Below, in pieces: positions 47,792 through 59,454 of a DNA stretch of 64,000 bases. This DNA comes from Rhizophagus clarus. Its lineage: Eukaryota > Glomeromycota > Glomeromycetes > Glomerales > Glomeraceae. Location: NCBI GenBank assembly GCA_015698045.1, contig BLAL01000289.1, forward strand, positions 176,609-240,608, written 5' to 3'. Position 1 is the stretch's first letter. Each line of letters begins with the position of its first letter. The position numbers and the translations under genes are program-made. The notes under the pieces are model-generated. The model saw nothing but the letters and a program-made list of their open reading frames with translations, was not told the origin of the DNA and did not search any database.

Positions 47792-47952
47792 TATGGGGTC
47801 TTTGCAATAGAAAGGTACGAAACTCAAAAAAATTTTTAAATTTACTTTATATGTTAATTATGTTTTTTATGTTAAAATAAGTATAAATTTAATATTAATT
47901 AAATTTTTATTTTTTTTTGAGTTTCGTACCTTTCTATTGCAAAGACCCCATA
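47792..47952. mobile_element. 161-bp MITE, copy 1
   Basis: TATGGGGTCTTTGCAATAGA and onward forms a near-perfect terminal inverted repeat of about 40 bp, ending GACCCCATA. TA lies at both borders, as in Tc1/mariner-type MITEs. AT-rich core, no coding. Confidence 0.85.
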
Positions 47953-48353
47953 TATATATATATATACAAAAATCTCATACTTTTAAAAATTTTTTTAAAA
48001 AGATATTTTTTTTTCAATATATTATTGATTTTATACACTTTAGTTTTATAAAATTAAATATTATATTTATAAAAAAAATACATTTTTTATAGTAATATTT
48101 TCTTATTTTTATTTTTTATTTATTAAATTTAACTATATATAAAATATATTTTAGTCAAATGAAATTACTTTTTTCTGCTTAAGTAAAGTTATTCAGCAGA
48201 ATTAAGTTTACTTGCATATTAATTTTTATAATGGTTGGTTTAATATTTATGAAGTATTAGTTATTTTTGTATTATCAATTTTTTTACAAAAAGCTATTTT
48301 GCAACTTCAAAATGTAATTTTACCATTTTAGCCAAATAAAATTGCTTTTCTAT
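47953..48353. other. AT-rich DNA with a ~175-bp tandem unit
   Basis: A unit with AAATGAAATTACTTTTTTCT and TTAAGTAAAGTTATT recurs near 48155, 48330 and (after the TTAA insertion) 49305. No gene seen. Confidence 0.5.
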
Positions 48354-48357
48354 TTAA

Positions 48358-49154
48358 TTCATGATCCGTCTCTGAACCAGTGAAAACTACTAATACAATT
48401 CGGGGAATTATTTTTGCAAATTAATTAGCAGGAAATTTAAATAAGAGTAATAGATATAGCATGTAAGAAAGGTAGAATGAACTTTAAAAGTTAATGGGGA
48501 AAGGTAGTTTAGAAGAAATTGACATTCTAAAAGGTATCAACTATTCAAAATTGGATAGCTACCCAATATAAGCAAAATATAGCACAATAAGCTAGACAGC
48601 CTGTAATTGATAGAAAAAACTTTTTTTTTAATTTTTTTTTGTTTATATACTCCAAAACAGATATTTATCAGCATATAAAATAATATTTTAGTAAAAAAAT
48701 ATCAATTTTGTAATTGTTATACTTCCTGTAATTAAATAATATAGCATTTTTAAGGGCCAGAATCCAGCGTCGCTAAAGAAAAAATTTTTTAAATAATCAT
48801 ACAATATAAAAATCATTGACGAGCCTTAATTCCCTCAGTTTTAAGCAATTGGTTACACTATTTTTCAGCCAGAGTCATAATACAAACTTGGCTAGTTATC
48901 TTTTAGACAAAATCACCAATTTTTACAATATCGTAACCTTAAATGGTAAGTATATGTTGATCAAACTTGTGAAACTAATATATGATGACGCAAATTTATC
49001 ATTCAATATACTCTGGAACATTTATTCTGTAATGCTTAAAAAAAAAAATTCTGGACAAATTGGTTCAAAAGCCATTTAAGGGTTAATTAATTTGCAAAAA
49101 TTAGTTCCCTAAAATGTATTAATAGTTTTCACTGGTTCGAAGGTGGATCACGAA
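48358..49154. mobile_element. 797-bp TIR element inserted at TTAA
   Basis: Inverted ends of about 75 bp (TTCRTGATCC...GAACCAGTGAAAACTA) are flanked by TTAA on both sides. The same host repeat at 48175 has a single TTAA at this position (CTGCTTAAGTAAAG), giving the empty site. TTAA duplication is typical of piggyBac and Kolobok elements. An 87-codon frame inside (48816-49079) has no recognisable domain, so the element appears non-autonomous. Confidence 0.8.
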
Positions 49155-49158
49155 TTAA

Positions 49159-49689
49159 GTAAAGTTATTTAGCAAAATTGAATCTATCTATAATAAAATT
49201 TTTAGAATGATTGGATAAATATTCATAAAATGCAACCAAGTTTTGTACTTTTAATTATTTATCATTTATTTGATTTTTAATTTTAAAGTGTAATTTATTA
49301 TTTTGGTTAAATGAAATCAACTTCTTGTGCTTAAATAAAGTATTTCAAAACAATTAAAAATAATTGTATTTTATTTTTTATAACTTTAAGTATAATATTT
49401 ATTAAAAGATTGATATCCTTATAATAGTATTAATTTTTAAATTTTAAATATTTTGGATATTTAAATTAAGTTATTTATTACTTTAAAATTTATTTGTATT
49501 TTAATTTTTATAATAAATTATATTATAAATATAAATTTATAAGTTATTTATAAAAGTTTTTATATATATCATAAAATGAGTTGCTCATCAATATAAAATT
49601 TTTAATATTAAAATAAAATTTTGCATAACAGAGTTTAAAATAATTTGCTTATTGATCATAGTAAAAAATTTGGATTTTAATGTAACCTA
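49159..49689. other. AT-rich DNA, no feature
   Basis: Continuation of the ~175-bp host repeat, then low-complexity AT DNA. Nothing supported on either strand. Confidence 0.5.
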
Positions 49690-50470
49690 TATATATTGTT
49701 TGAAATTCTGATATTATGATCAAAATATTATATAAGTTTTCAATATTGTAAGATTCATATAATATTATAATTAAAATATTTTGCAAATTTATAGTCTTAT
49801 AAACTTGTGCAATATTATAGTTAAAATATTTTAATAATTTACAAGACTGTAAACTTGCATAATATTATAATTAAATATTTTGATAATTTACAAGACTGTA
49901 AACTTGTGCAATATTTAATATTATGATTAAAATATTTTAATAATTTATAAGATTATAAACTTATACAATATTACGATTATAATATTTTAATAATTTATAA
50001 AACTGAACCTGCACAATATTACGGTTAAAATATTTCAATAATTTATGAAACCATAAATCTGTATAATATATTTTATAAAATTATAAACTTATATAATATT
50101 ACTAAAGACATATAATACTATTATTGGATTATTAATTCTTAATACAAATATGATATAAATAAATTGTAATTAAATTTATATTCAATTTATGTTGATAATC
50201 CTGGTAAATTTTATTAATTTTGATCAAATTTTATTGAATTTATGTTGAATTTATGTTAATTTATTATAAGGGGATAATATTTAATAATTGTGCATGTGGA
50301 TTTTCAATATTATATTTTTTGGCTAATCAAAATTAAGCTGATCTTTGCATGTGATTTAATCATTTAATCATGCATGCATTTTTTATCTTATTTATTTTTT
50401 TTATCTCATTTTTTTATTTTTTTTATTATATAGATATAAAAATATTTATTATTTTTTTATCTCTATTTTT
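49690..50470 (+). mobile_element. Degenerate remnant of family C
   Basis: About eight decayed 50-bp units (AAGACTGTAAACTTG, AATATTATRATTAAAATATT) are followed by a piece matching 23210-23300 in reverse complement. Then comes GCTGATCTTTGCATGTGATT, as at 23415, in direct orientation. So it is a rearranged, old C copy without its SANT gene. Confidence 0.6.
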
Positions 50471-50539
50471 TTTTAAAGTATTAAAATTGTATATATATTG
50501 TGTATCAAGTGTCAATTTGTGTCAAATACAGCTAACATA

Positions 50540-51006
50540 CAGTGTCTGATCAAAAGTATCTGTCGATTATCAAAATATATTAATAAAATTTATAAAAATC
50601 CTTTTTTGGAACCTAATTTCAACGATCTTTTGTTTGTATAATTGCTAATAAAAAAATATTATTTTAAAGCTAAATAGTTGTATTTTAATAAAATAATGTT
50701 GAAATTTTAGTAAGTTTAAATGAAATAACTGTAGAACTGTTTAAATAAGTCTTATTAATTTTTATATATATTATCATATAAGAAATCTGTATTTATTACT
50801 TTATAAAGTTGTTACTTGCCGCTGATAATAATTTTAAAATTTTTACTTCTTTATTTGAAAAATACAACTAATTAGCTTCAAAATTATAAATTTTATTGAT
50901 ATTTATTCAAAAAAATATATAAGTAGACCGTCACTGTAAAAATCAATTTTTCATATGTTTTACTAATAAATTTTGATGATCGATGGATACTTTTGATCAG
51001 GCACTG
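50540..51006. mobile_element. 467-bp Tc1/mariner-type MITE
   Basis: Ends CAGTGTCTGATCAAAAGTAT and, inverted, CAGTGCCTGATCAAAAGTAT are each flanked by TA (50538-50539, 51007-51008). TIRs extend about 50 bp with few mismatches. CAGTG...TGATCAAAAGTAT is a familiar Tc1-like end. No transposase frame. Confidence 0.85.
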
Positions 51007-51192
51007 TACATTAAACATAATTTGATAACTAATGTGTTCAAACTTAAAATAAATTTCTTTATTAAATAAGTTTATTAATCATATTAAAAAATATGTAATC
51101 CTGCAATATTAAATTGATTATATTCAGTTTTATAGAAAAAACTTCATTTAAAATATTAATAAATTATAAGTTTTTTTAAGTAAATTTTACAA

Positions 51193-51353
51193 TATGGGGT
51201 CTTTGCAATAGAAAGGTATGAAACTTAAAAAAAAATAAAAATTTAATTAATATTAAATTTACATTTATTTTAGTATAAAAAATATAATTAGCATATAAAA
51301 TAAATTTAAAAATTTTTTTAAGTTTTGTACTTTTCTATTGCAATGATCCCATA
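51193..51353. mobile_element. 161-bp MITE, copy 2
   Basis: Same length and ends as 47792-47952. The internal sequence matches copy 1 in reverse complement. More decayed on its right arm (GATCCCATA). Flanked by TA. Confidence 0.82.
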
Positions 51354-51989
51354 TTTAATTTTGCATAGATTAAATAGTCATAAAACTTTTACAATATGTG
51401 TAATTTATTATGACAAATAAATTTACTTATAGAATAAAAAATAATTTTATTAGTAAAAAAACTTTTTTATTATAAAAGAACTTTATTGTATAATTCAAGT
51501 AATGCGTGTCAAGTATTAATTTACATCTGATACATATAGAATAAAATGGGGGTACTGGGGTCAGATTTCCGTATAGGTATAATTAGTGTAAGCCTCTCCC
51601 GGCTTATTTCCCAATATATGAAATTTATGTAAACTTTTTTAACCCCAAATTTATTTCTAAGACCAGTAAACATATCAAAATCTAATATCGAATTCAGACT
51701 TAAGATCAAGCTGGGCTCAAATCCTGTTAACATACCCATTTTGCCCAAATTTTTAGTTTTCAAGTTAAAGGAGATAACCATCTTTGTTAACGTGCTGGCC
51801 TGATTTTAATCTCAAATAATATAATGAAAAAAGTATGCCATATTGCTTGACTTTAAAAAAGGCCAAGAGCACCAAGGATCAAAGTGTCTGAGTGTGCTCG
51901 CAGGCCGCAAATGCAAGCTCATTTTGCATATCAGATTTTTATGTATCTTAGAATTAATTCTAAAGCTGATTCATTGATAAAATCAAAAA

Positions 51990-52030
51990 TTTTTTCGTAT
52001 GACTTAGTGAAGCTAAGTCATACGAAAAAA
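51990..52030. repeat. Perfect 18-bp inverted repeat, 5-nt loop (Polinton copy 1)
   Basis: TTTTTTCGTATGACTTAG, loop TGAAG, then the exact reverse complement. The right-arm motif (GTCATACGAAAAA) recurs singly near 52150 and 52190 in the downstream repeats. Confidence 0.85.
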
Positions 52031-52330
52031 TGGATAACAGGAAAGAGTTCTAAATATTATTCTACTATATTCTAGCATATAAGTAATTTTTCAATATGCA
52101 GGAAACCATTCTAGACCCATTTTCTTAATAAAATCATTAGGACAAATAAGTCATACGAAAAATTTTATGTCATACAAAAAATTAAGTCATACGAAAAAAA
52201 ATGGATAACAGGAAAGAGTTCTAAATATTATTCTACTTTATTCTAGCATACAAATAATTTCACAATACGCAGAAAACCATTCTAGACCCATTTTCTTAAT
52301 AAAATCATAAGGTCAAATAAGTCATACAAA
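52015..52330 (+). repeat. ~170-bp direct repeats, Polinton copy 1
   Basis: Two copies of a block with AAAATGGATAACAGGAAAGA, CAGRAAACCATTCTAGACCC and AAGTCATAC. Related in layout, not closely in sequence, to the repeats at 59437-59790. Confidence 0.75.
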
Positions 52331-52376
52331 AAAAATTACACCTATAAGTGTCACCTCTAAATCATACTAAAAATTG

Positions 52377-52616
52377 CTAACTATTCTGAGTACACTGAGC
52401 CTTATCCTGAAGCCTGTTAACATATTGAATCACATAGTATCCTTTAACATGCAATGGGCACAGTCCTGAAGTAGAACCAGTAGGCTTACCACATTCACTA
52501 CAAGAGATGCGTGGCTTAACCTTTCAATGTAAATGGCATCCTTCTGGTCGCATGCAGGGGACTCCATGGGCCTTACCAGTATTAAGTAAGTATGGACAGA
52601 AATATTCTCTGATCAT
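52377..52616 (-). pseudogene. Small Cys-rich gene of Polinton copy 1, one stop
   Basis: Reads MIREYFCPYLLNTGKAHGVP, then RPEGCHLH followed by TGA at codon 31, then SCSECGKPTGSTSGLCPLH and YYVIQYVNRLQDKAQ. The intact homologue at 60450-60208 has Trp (TGG) at the stop, so one G-to-A change closed it. Divergent from the polymerase gene, 134 bp apart. Confidence 0.6.
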
Positions 52617-52750
52617 TTTCACTATATAGGGAAATAATTAATTAAAGAGAAAAATCTGTAATGGTAATATATTGTCCTGAATATATACCATCACCTAGGG
52701 AATTAATTAATTAAATAAAAAATTTGTAAAGGTATTATATACAAATCAGT

Positions 52751-55700
52751 ATGACAAGAAGTGACAAAAAAAATCGAACTTGTGAACGATGTGGAAAAGA
52801 GTGTGCAAATCCTAATAAACTTCGTGAGCACTTAAATAGAAAGTTTAAATGCAAACCAATATCTATTCAAACCCCCACCCCACAGGTCAAAAATCAAGGG
52901 GATGCTCCAGTAGTCCATACCCGAGGAAATGATCGAAGAAGGGAGAAACCTGAGCCTATTCAAACTTCCATTCCGCAAGACAAAAATCAAGAGAATGATC
53001 CCAAAACAGGTCCCAGCCAATCAACCCAAGCAAATAGAGAAGAGCAGGCAAGACCTAGCGAGATCACTCAAGGTAAGTTTATTGATAGACATGCAAGAAA
53101 ACCTAGAGAGTATATGAAAAGATGGGGTGCCAGATTGCGCTGAAGATGGTTCGAAGTTACTGGTGAAAAACTTGATTTACCACTAAACTTAAAAGAATGT
53201 CAGCGTCTACATCATGATCTATTACAAGTTGATGATAAGGCTTTCGAGAAAAATATTCCTCAAGAGGTGGGACCTAGAGAAGTTGAGCAACAAAACGCTC
53301 AAGAGCAAGATGCAATCCCAAAGGAACCTATTCAGGAGGATATTATCTTTAAAGAATGTCCAGTTGGAAGAGATCTAGAAAGACCGCATAGAAATCATTC
53401 AGTAATGAGCAAATGGGTGGGCAAAATCTCCCATCCAGATGACAATCCAACATATGCATTTATTAAACCAATAGCCAAGCCAGAAGAATATAAAAAAGTA
53501 CCATACATGCCTCAACTTATAGGATTAATTCGTCCAAAAATAAAGGAAGTTCTTCAAACAGAGCTCCATAAAAAAGATCAAATAAAATCAGCCATAGTAG
53601 CATCGTGCCGATATACAATTGTTAAAAGAAAGCCAGATGATACAAGCGAACCAACAGAAGTAGAGAAATATCATAGAGGAAATATGCGACCAATTCTATT
53701 AAAAGAGAATATAGATGAGCACATAACCAAAACTATTGGGGAAATAGATGTGCAAATTGAGGGAATATTAAAGAAAGGATCTGGTTATATTCTCGAACTA
53801 ATTCTTGAAATATCTATTGAGACATATACACTTCGTAGAGCCCTTGGAGGGTCTTACAATTCTATTCCCCCAAAGCTTGCTAACAAAGAGTGTACCATCA
53901 ATCCAGACAATCAAGGTCTTATAGATCTGAAAACAAATAAACCATCTGAGAAATGTCTTCAAGGGGCATTAGGTGCATATTTTGCATATCAGGATGGACA
54001 TACAGACCACATAGGCTGTCGTATATTTAGGGCAAAGAATCTTAAACCATATCTAGAGCGGGTAAAGTTAGATGGAATCCTCATACCCACACCAGTTTCC
54101 CCTCACATCTTTAATAAAATCGAGAAGATGAATCCTGATATTTCCGTAAATGTCTGGAATTGGAAGGAGGAAACAGCTACCCCCAAACCTGTTATTTATA
54201 GTAAGAACTATAACAGACCACATATTATCCATCTTATGGCCATTACAGATATTACAAAATCTGAAGAAGGAAAATATGGGCAAAAGAATCACTTTCTATG
54301 GATTAAGAACCCAGATGGGTTAGTATATAAGGATAATGCTCACAAAGATAAAAAGCATCTTTGCAACCGATGCTTCCAAAGTTTTACTTCTGAAAAATCC
54401 CTAGACCATCATCAGGAATGGTATTTTGGACTGGGTGAAGCCCCACAAAGAGTCACAATGCCTGTAAAAGATGTTAATGACTTTGAAGAGTTCAGAAACT
54501 ATGGACGTCAGATCAATGCCCCATGTGTCATTATAGCAGATTTCGAGTCATTAAAAAAGAAGTGTAACACACATTATGGTGGAAATATGCGAAAGTTAGC
54601 AGAGGAAGAAGCTAATAGTTTTAGCTATTCAGTCCACTGGATTGATACTGGAGAAACATGGGCCCATTCTTATATCGTGGAGAAAATGCCACAGAAGAAT
54701 TCGTCTGAAGGATCGATCAAGAATTGATAGAAATAAATAGAGTCTTAGCTGTTAAGCATGAGCGTATTATTACAGATGACTACCAAAGAAGATTCAAGGA
54801 GGCTGATCGGTGTTGGATCTGTGAAGACAAGTTCAGTATAGATACAGATGTGATTAATATGTTAGAAAGAAAGATTGCAAATCTTACTGCCAAATTTACA
54901 GAAATTGTTCAGGATCCTATATCATATAATAAGATGGCTTCACCTAGAGATATATCCAAGAGAATCTTAGAAATGGAAAAGAATAACGTATTAGAAAAGG
55001 ATCTCAAAAATCTCTATACAGAGTTGCTAAAAGCTGTTAAGAATCCCGAAGACTATAAATCCCTAAAAACTGCTTTAAGTAAAGCCCAAGCTGAATTAGC
55101 TAAAGAAGAAGCTAGGAATAAAAAGGTCTGGGATCACTGTCATATCACAGGTGAGTTCTGAGGGGCATCTCACAATTCATGTAATCTTAAACTTAAGATT
55201 GAGCCATGGAAGACACCAATCCCAGTTATATTTCACAACTTCCAGGGATATGACTCTCACTTGGTTTGTGAATCTATCAGACGCTCAGCTAATTCTCTTC
55301 AAATCTCAGTCATTGCTGAAACCTTTGAACGATACAAGTCAATAAAGGTAGGTCAACTTAAGTATATTGATAGTATGCAGTTCATGAATAGTAGCTTGGC
55401 CAATCTTACAAAAAATTTGGGAGATAACCACCCAATTACAACCGAGTATTTCAAGAAGCAAGGCTATACAACCGAACAGATTTCTCTAGCATATCGTAAG
55501 GGAGTCTTTCCTTATGAGTATATTACTTTTCATGACTGATTCAATGAAACAGAACTACCTCCAATTCAAGAATTTCATAGTGTCTTTGGAGGTAAGATTT
55601 CTCAAGAGGATTATGAGCATGCCCAGAAGGTATAGAAGGAATTCGGATGCAAAAACTTGGGAGAATATAATGATCTCTATCTCAAGATAAACGTGCTTAG

Positions 55701-56238
55701 TCTAGCAGATGTCTGGATAACATTTCGAAAGACATCCATGTATCATTATGATCTTGATCCCAGCCATTATGTATTCGCGCCTTCTTTATCCTGGGATGCC
55801 ATGCTTAAAATGACCAAGGTCAAGATCGAACTATTCACAGAAATGGCTATGCATAACTTTATTGAAAAGGCCAAGCGGGGTGGTATTGCTATGGCAGTAC
55901 ATAGACATTTTAAAGCAAATAATCCTAGCATTGGAGAGGAATTCGACCCATCCCAACCCACAACATAAATCTCATATGTCGATGCAAATAATCTTTATGG
56001 ATGGGCAATGAGTCAGTTCCTCCCAGTTGGAAATTATAAGTGGGTTTCTAGTCAGGAATATCTAAAGAATAATCCCAAAATGCAAAAGAAATATCTTGAA
56101 ATGATTCTTAAGACTAGGGCTGATGCACAACGTGGATTCTTCCTAATGATTAATTCTCATTTCCCCCTAAAAACTCACAACTATTTGAGAGACTTACCAC
56201 CAGCTGTGGAAAATGTCGCAGTAACACAGGTCGAATGA
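52751..56238 (+). pseudogene. Protein-primed family-B DNA polymerase (Polinton-type), broken and truncated
   Basis: Starts with a C2HC zinc finger (C11, C14, H27, C34). Later come HFLWIKNPDGLVY and LCNRCFQSF, a CCHC-like site that has lost its last Cys, then Exo I in CVIIADFESL. An endonuclease-VII-like zinc site follows (CWICEDKF, DHCHITG, SCNLK), Exo II in FHNFQGYDSHLV, Exo III in YNDLYLKINVLSLAD, and palm motif A in YVDANNLYGWAMSQFLP. The frame is broken by TGA at 53141, a one-base shift near 54665, TGA at 54706, 55159 and 55537, TAG at 55633 and TAA near 55966. The gene stops at 56238 before palm motifs B and C. It would replicate the element from a terminal protein if intact. It lies in the same orientation as the copy at 60636. 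Confidence 0.88.
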
Positions 56239-56480
56239 AGTCAAATCAGTCATCAATCAGTCATGTAACTGATTGGTAACCGATTGGATACCTATTGATG
56301 ACTGATTCTTTCAATAGGTCATCAATCAGGTATAAATTCCAAATCGGTTATCAACTGGTCATATGACTGATTGATGACTGATTGGTGTACGGTTGAATTT
56401 ACCAGTTATCAATAGGTTACCAATCGACCATATCAAATTGATGACCGATTGGTTGCTAATTGGTTTATTATATATTAGCG
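56232..56480. other. Palindrome-rich fragment at the polymerase breakpoint
   Basis: About 240 bp of inverted and direct GATGACTGATTGG / CCAATCAGTCATC motifs start where the polymerase homology ends. It looks like the subterminal part of another TIR element that cut the Polinton, but no matching second end was found. Confidence 0.45.
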
Positions 56481-56549
56481 GATTTTTTAGATTTTTTCAA
56501 TAACGTCGTTTTAAAATATTTAATTTATAAACCATTTTAAAACTCTAAA

Positions 56550-58952
56550 CTCTGATAGAAATTTTTTTTTGATAGATTTTCTAAGATTCATATAGGATAT
56601 TTTTGATAAATAGAGATATTTTTATTTTTTGAGATTTCTAAAAGTTTGTATGGAAAGAGTTCATATGGGATATTTGATAAAAAATTTTTTTTATTTTTTA
56701 AGAGTTCGTATAGAAAGAGTTCGTATGAGGATATCTGATAGAAAAATTTTTTTTAAAAGATTTTCTAAGAGTTCATATGGGAAAGGTTTGTTGGATATTT
56801 TTGATAGAAAATTTTTTTTAAGAGATTCTCTAAGAGTTCGTATGGGAAGAGTTTGTATGGGATATCTGATAGAAAATTTTTTTGCGAAATTTTCTGAGTT
56901 CATATGGGAAGGGTTCGTGTAGGATATCTGATAGGAAATATTTTTTTTGAGAGATTTCCTAAGATTCGTATAGGATATTTTTGATAAATAGATTTTTTTT
57001 TTTTATTTCTAAAAGTTCATATGGGAAGAGTTCATATGGGATATCTGATAGAAAATTTTTTTTTTAAGAGATTTTCTAAAAGTTCAGTTCGTATGGGATA
57101 AATAATAGAAAATTTTTTTTTGAGAGATTTTCTAAGAGTTCGTATGGGAAGGGTTTGTGTGGATTCTTTGTTAGAAAAATATTTTTATAGATTTTCTAAG
57201 AATTCGTAAAGGAACAGTTCGTATGGAATATTTTGATAAAGATTTTCCAAGTGTTCATATGGAAAAAGATTCATATGGGATGTCTTTGATAAAAAATTTT
57301 TTTTAAGATTTTCTAGTGTGGGAAGAGTTCGTATTAGAAAATTTTTTTTTGAGAGATTTTCTAAGAGTTCATATGGAAAGAGTTCGCATGGGATTCTTTG
57401 ATAGAAAAGTTGTTTTTTAAGAGATTTTCTAAGAGTTCATATGGAAAGAGTTCGTATGGGATATCTGATAGAAAAATTTTTCTTAAGAGATTTTCTAAGA
57501 GTTCATAAGAAAAGCGTTCGTATGGGATTCTTTGATAGAAAATTTTTTTTTAAAAGATTTTCTAAGAATTTGTGTGGGAAGAGTTTGTATGGGATATCTG
57601 ATAGAAAATTTTTTTGTGAAATTTTTTAGGGTTCATATGGAAAGGATTCGCATGGGACATTTTTGATAAATAGATTTTTTTTTTTTATTTCTAAGAGTTC
57701 GTATGGGATATCTGATAGAAAAATTTTTCTTAAGAGATTTTCTAAGAGTTCATATGGAAGGGTTCGTATGGGATTCTTTGATAGAAAATTTTTTTGAGAG
57801 AGATTTTCTTAGAGTTCGTGTGGAAAGAGTTCATATGGGATATTTTAATAAAGATTTTCCAAGTGTTCATATAGTAGGGGGTTTGTATGGGATATCTTTG
57901 ATAGAAAATTTTTTTTAAGAAATTTTCTAAGAGTTTGTATGGGAAGAGTTTGTATGGGATATCTGATAGAAAATTTTTTGTGAAATTTTTTAGGGTTCAT
58001 ATGGAAAGGATTCGCATGGGATTCTTTGATAGAAAATTTTTTTGAGAGAGATTTCTAAAAGTTCATATGGGAAGAGTTCGTATGGGATATCTGATAGGAA
58101 ATTTTTTTTTGAGATTTCCTAAGATTCGTATAGGATATTTTTGATAAATAGATTTTTTTTTTTATTTCTAATAGTTCGTATGGGATATCTGATAGAAAAA
58201 TTTTTCTTAAGAGATTTTCTAAGAGTTCATATGGAAAGGGTTTGTATGGGATTCTTTAATAGAAAATTTTCTTAAGAGATTTTCTAAGAGTTCATGTGGG
58301 AAGAGTTCGTATGGGATATCTGATAGAAAAATTTTTCTTAAGAGATTTTCTAAGAGTTCATATGAAAGGGTTCGTATGGGATTCTTTGATAGAAAATTTT
58401 TTTTAAGTGATTTTCTAAGAGTTCGTATTGGAAGAGTTCATATGGGATGTCTGATAGAAAATTTTTTTGTGAAATTTTTTAGGGTTCATATGGAAAGGAT
58501 TCACATGGGATTCTTTGATAGAAAATTTTTTTGAGAGAGATTTCTAAAAGTTCATATGGGAAGTGTTCGTATGGGATATCTAATAGGAAATTTTTTTTTG
58601 AGATTTCCTAAGATTCGTATAGGATATTTTTGATAAATAGATTTTTTTTTATTTTTAAGAGTTCGTATAGGATATCTGATAGTAAAATTTTTCTTAAGAG
58701 ATTTTCTAAGAGTTCATATGGAAAGAGTTCGTATGGGATTCTTTGATAGAAAATTTTTTTTAAGAGATTTTCTAAGAGTTCGTATTGGAAGAATTCGTAT
58801 GGGATATCTGATAGAAAAATTTTTCTTAAGAGATTTTTTAAGAGTTCATATAGAAGGGTTCGTATGGGATTCTTTGATAGAAAATTTTCTTAAGAGATTT
58901 TCTAAGAGTTCATATGGAAAGGGTTCGTATGGGATTCTTTGATAGAAAATTT
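56550..58952 (+). repeat. ~66-bp satellite array, 2.4 kb
   Basis: About 35 units of GAGATTTTCTAAGAGTTCAT, ATGGGAAGAGTTCGTATGGG and ATATCTGATAGAAAATTTTT. Variants alternate (ATATCTGATAG versus ATTCTTTGATAG), and a TTTTGATAAATAGATTTTTT variant recurs about every 480 bp late in the array, a higher-order structure. Open frames here are translations of the repeat. Confidence 0.9.
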
Positions 58953-59413
58953 TTTAAGTAGGGTATATTTGGGGGTTCTGGGACAAAATTACCATATAGC
59001 TATAAAAGGAGTAAGCCCCTCCCAGCTTAATTCCCGATATAGAAATTTAAGTAATCTATTTTAGGAACCAAACCCATATTTGCCCAGCAAGAAACATATC
59101 GAAAACTAATATAGAATTCAGACTTAAAATCAAGCTGGGCTCAAATCCTGTTAACATACCCATCTTGCCCAAATTTGATGTTTAAAAGCCAAAGGAGAGC
59201 ACCATCATTGTTAACGAGCTGGCCAAATTTTAATTCCAAATAAGATAACAAAAAAAGTATGCCATCCAGCTTGCCACCAAAAAGTCAGATGAGCATCGAT
59301 GACCAAAGTGTCCGAGCATGCTCATCTGATGGTCCTTCAAGCAAAATAAGCATACCAGATTTAATGTTATCCTAGAATGAATTCTAAAACTGATTCATTG
59401 TAGTAAACAAAAT

Positions 59414-59454
59414 AAAAAATTTACACCTAAGCCTGTCTTAGGTGTAAATTTTTT
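59414..59454. repeat. Perfect 18-bp inverted repeat, 5-nt loop (Polinton copy 2)
   Basis: AAAAAATTTACACCTAAG, loop CCTGT, then the exact reverse complement. Same arm and loop length and position as in copy 1 but a different sequence. TTAGGTGTAAA recurs at about 59575, 59615, 59758 and, as AAAGGTGTAAA, at 60181. Confidence 0.85.

Larger units (their letters stand above)
51538..56238 (+). mobile_element. Polinton/Maverick-like element, copy 1 (truncated on the right)
   Basis: Homology to copy 2 starts near AGAATAAAATGGGGG at 51538 (copy 2: AGTAGGG...GGGGG at 58957). Polinton ends usually begin AG, so this is probably the terminal repeat. Then follow an 18-bp-arm hairpin, two ~175-bp direct repeats, a Cys-rich minus-strand gene and the polymerase gene, cut off at 56238. 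Integrase, ATPase, protease and capsid genes are not in the window. Confidence 0.75.

Noticed and set aside
51521-51781. 86-codon minus-strand frame at the Polinton left end
   Set aside because: In copy 2 the same region is conserved as DNA but the frame ends early; it is probably a terminal repeat rather than a gene.
56629-58942. Series of 60-97-codon frames with RVRMGYLIEKFFLRDFL-like repeats
   Set aside because: They follow the ~66-bp satellite period and have no independent coding signal.
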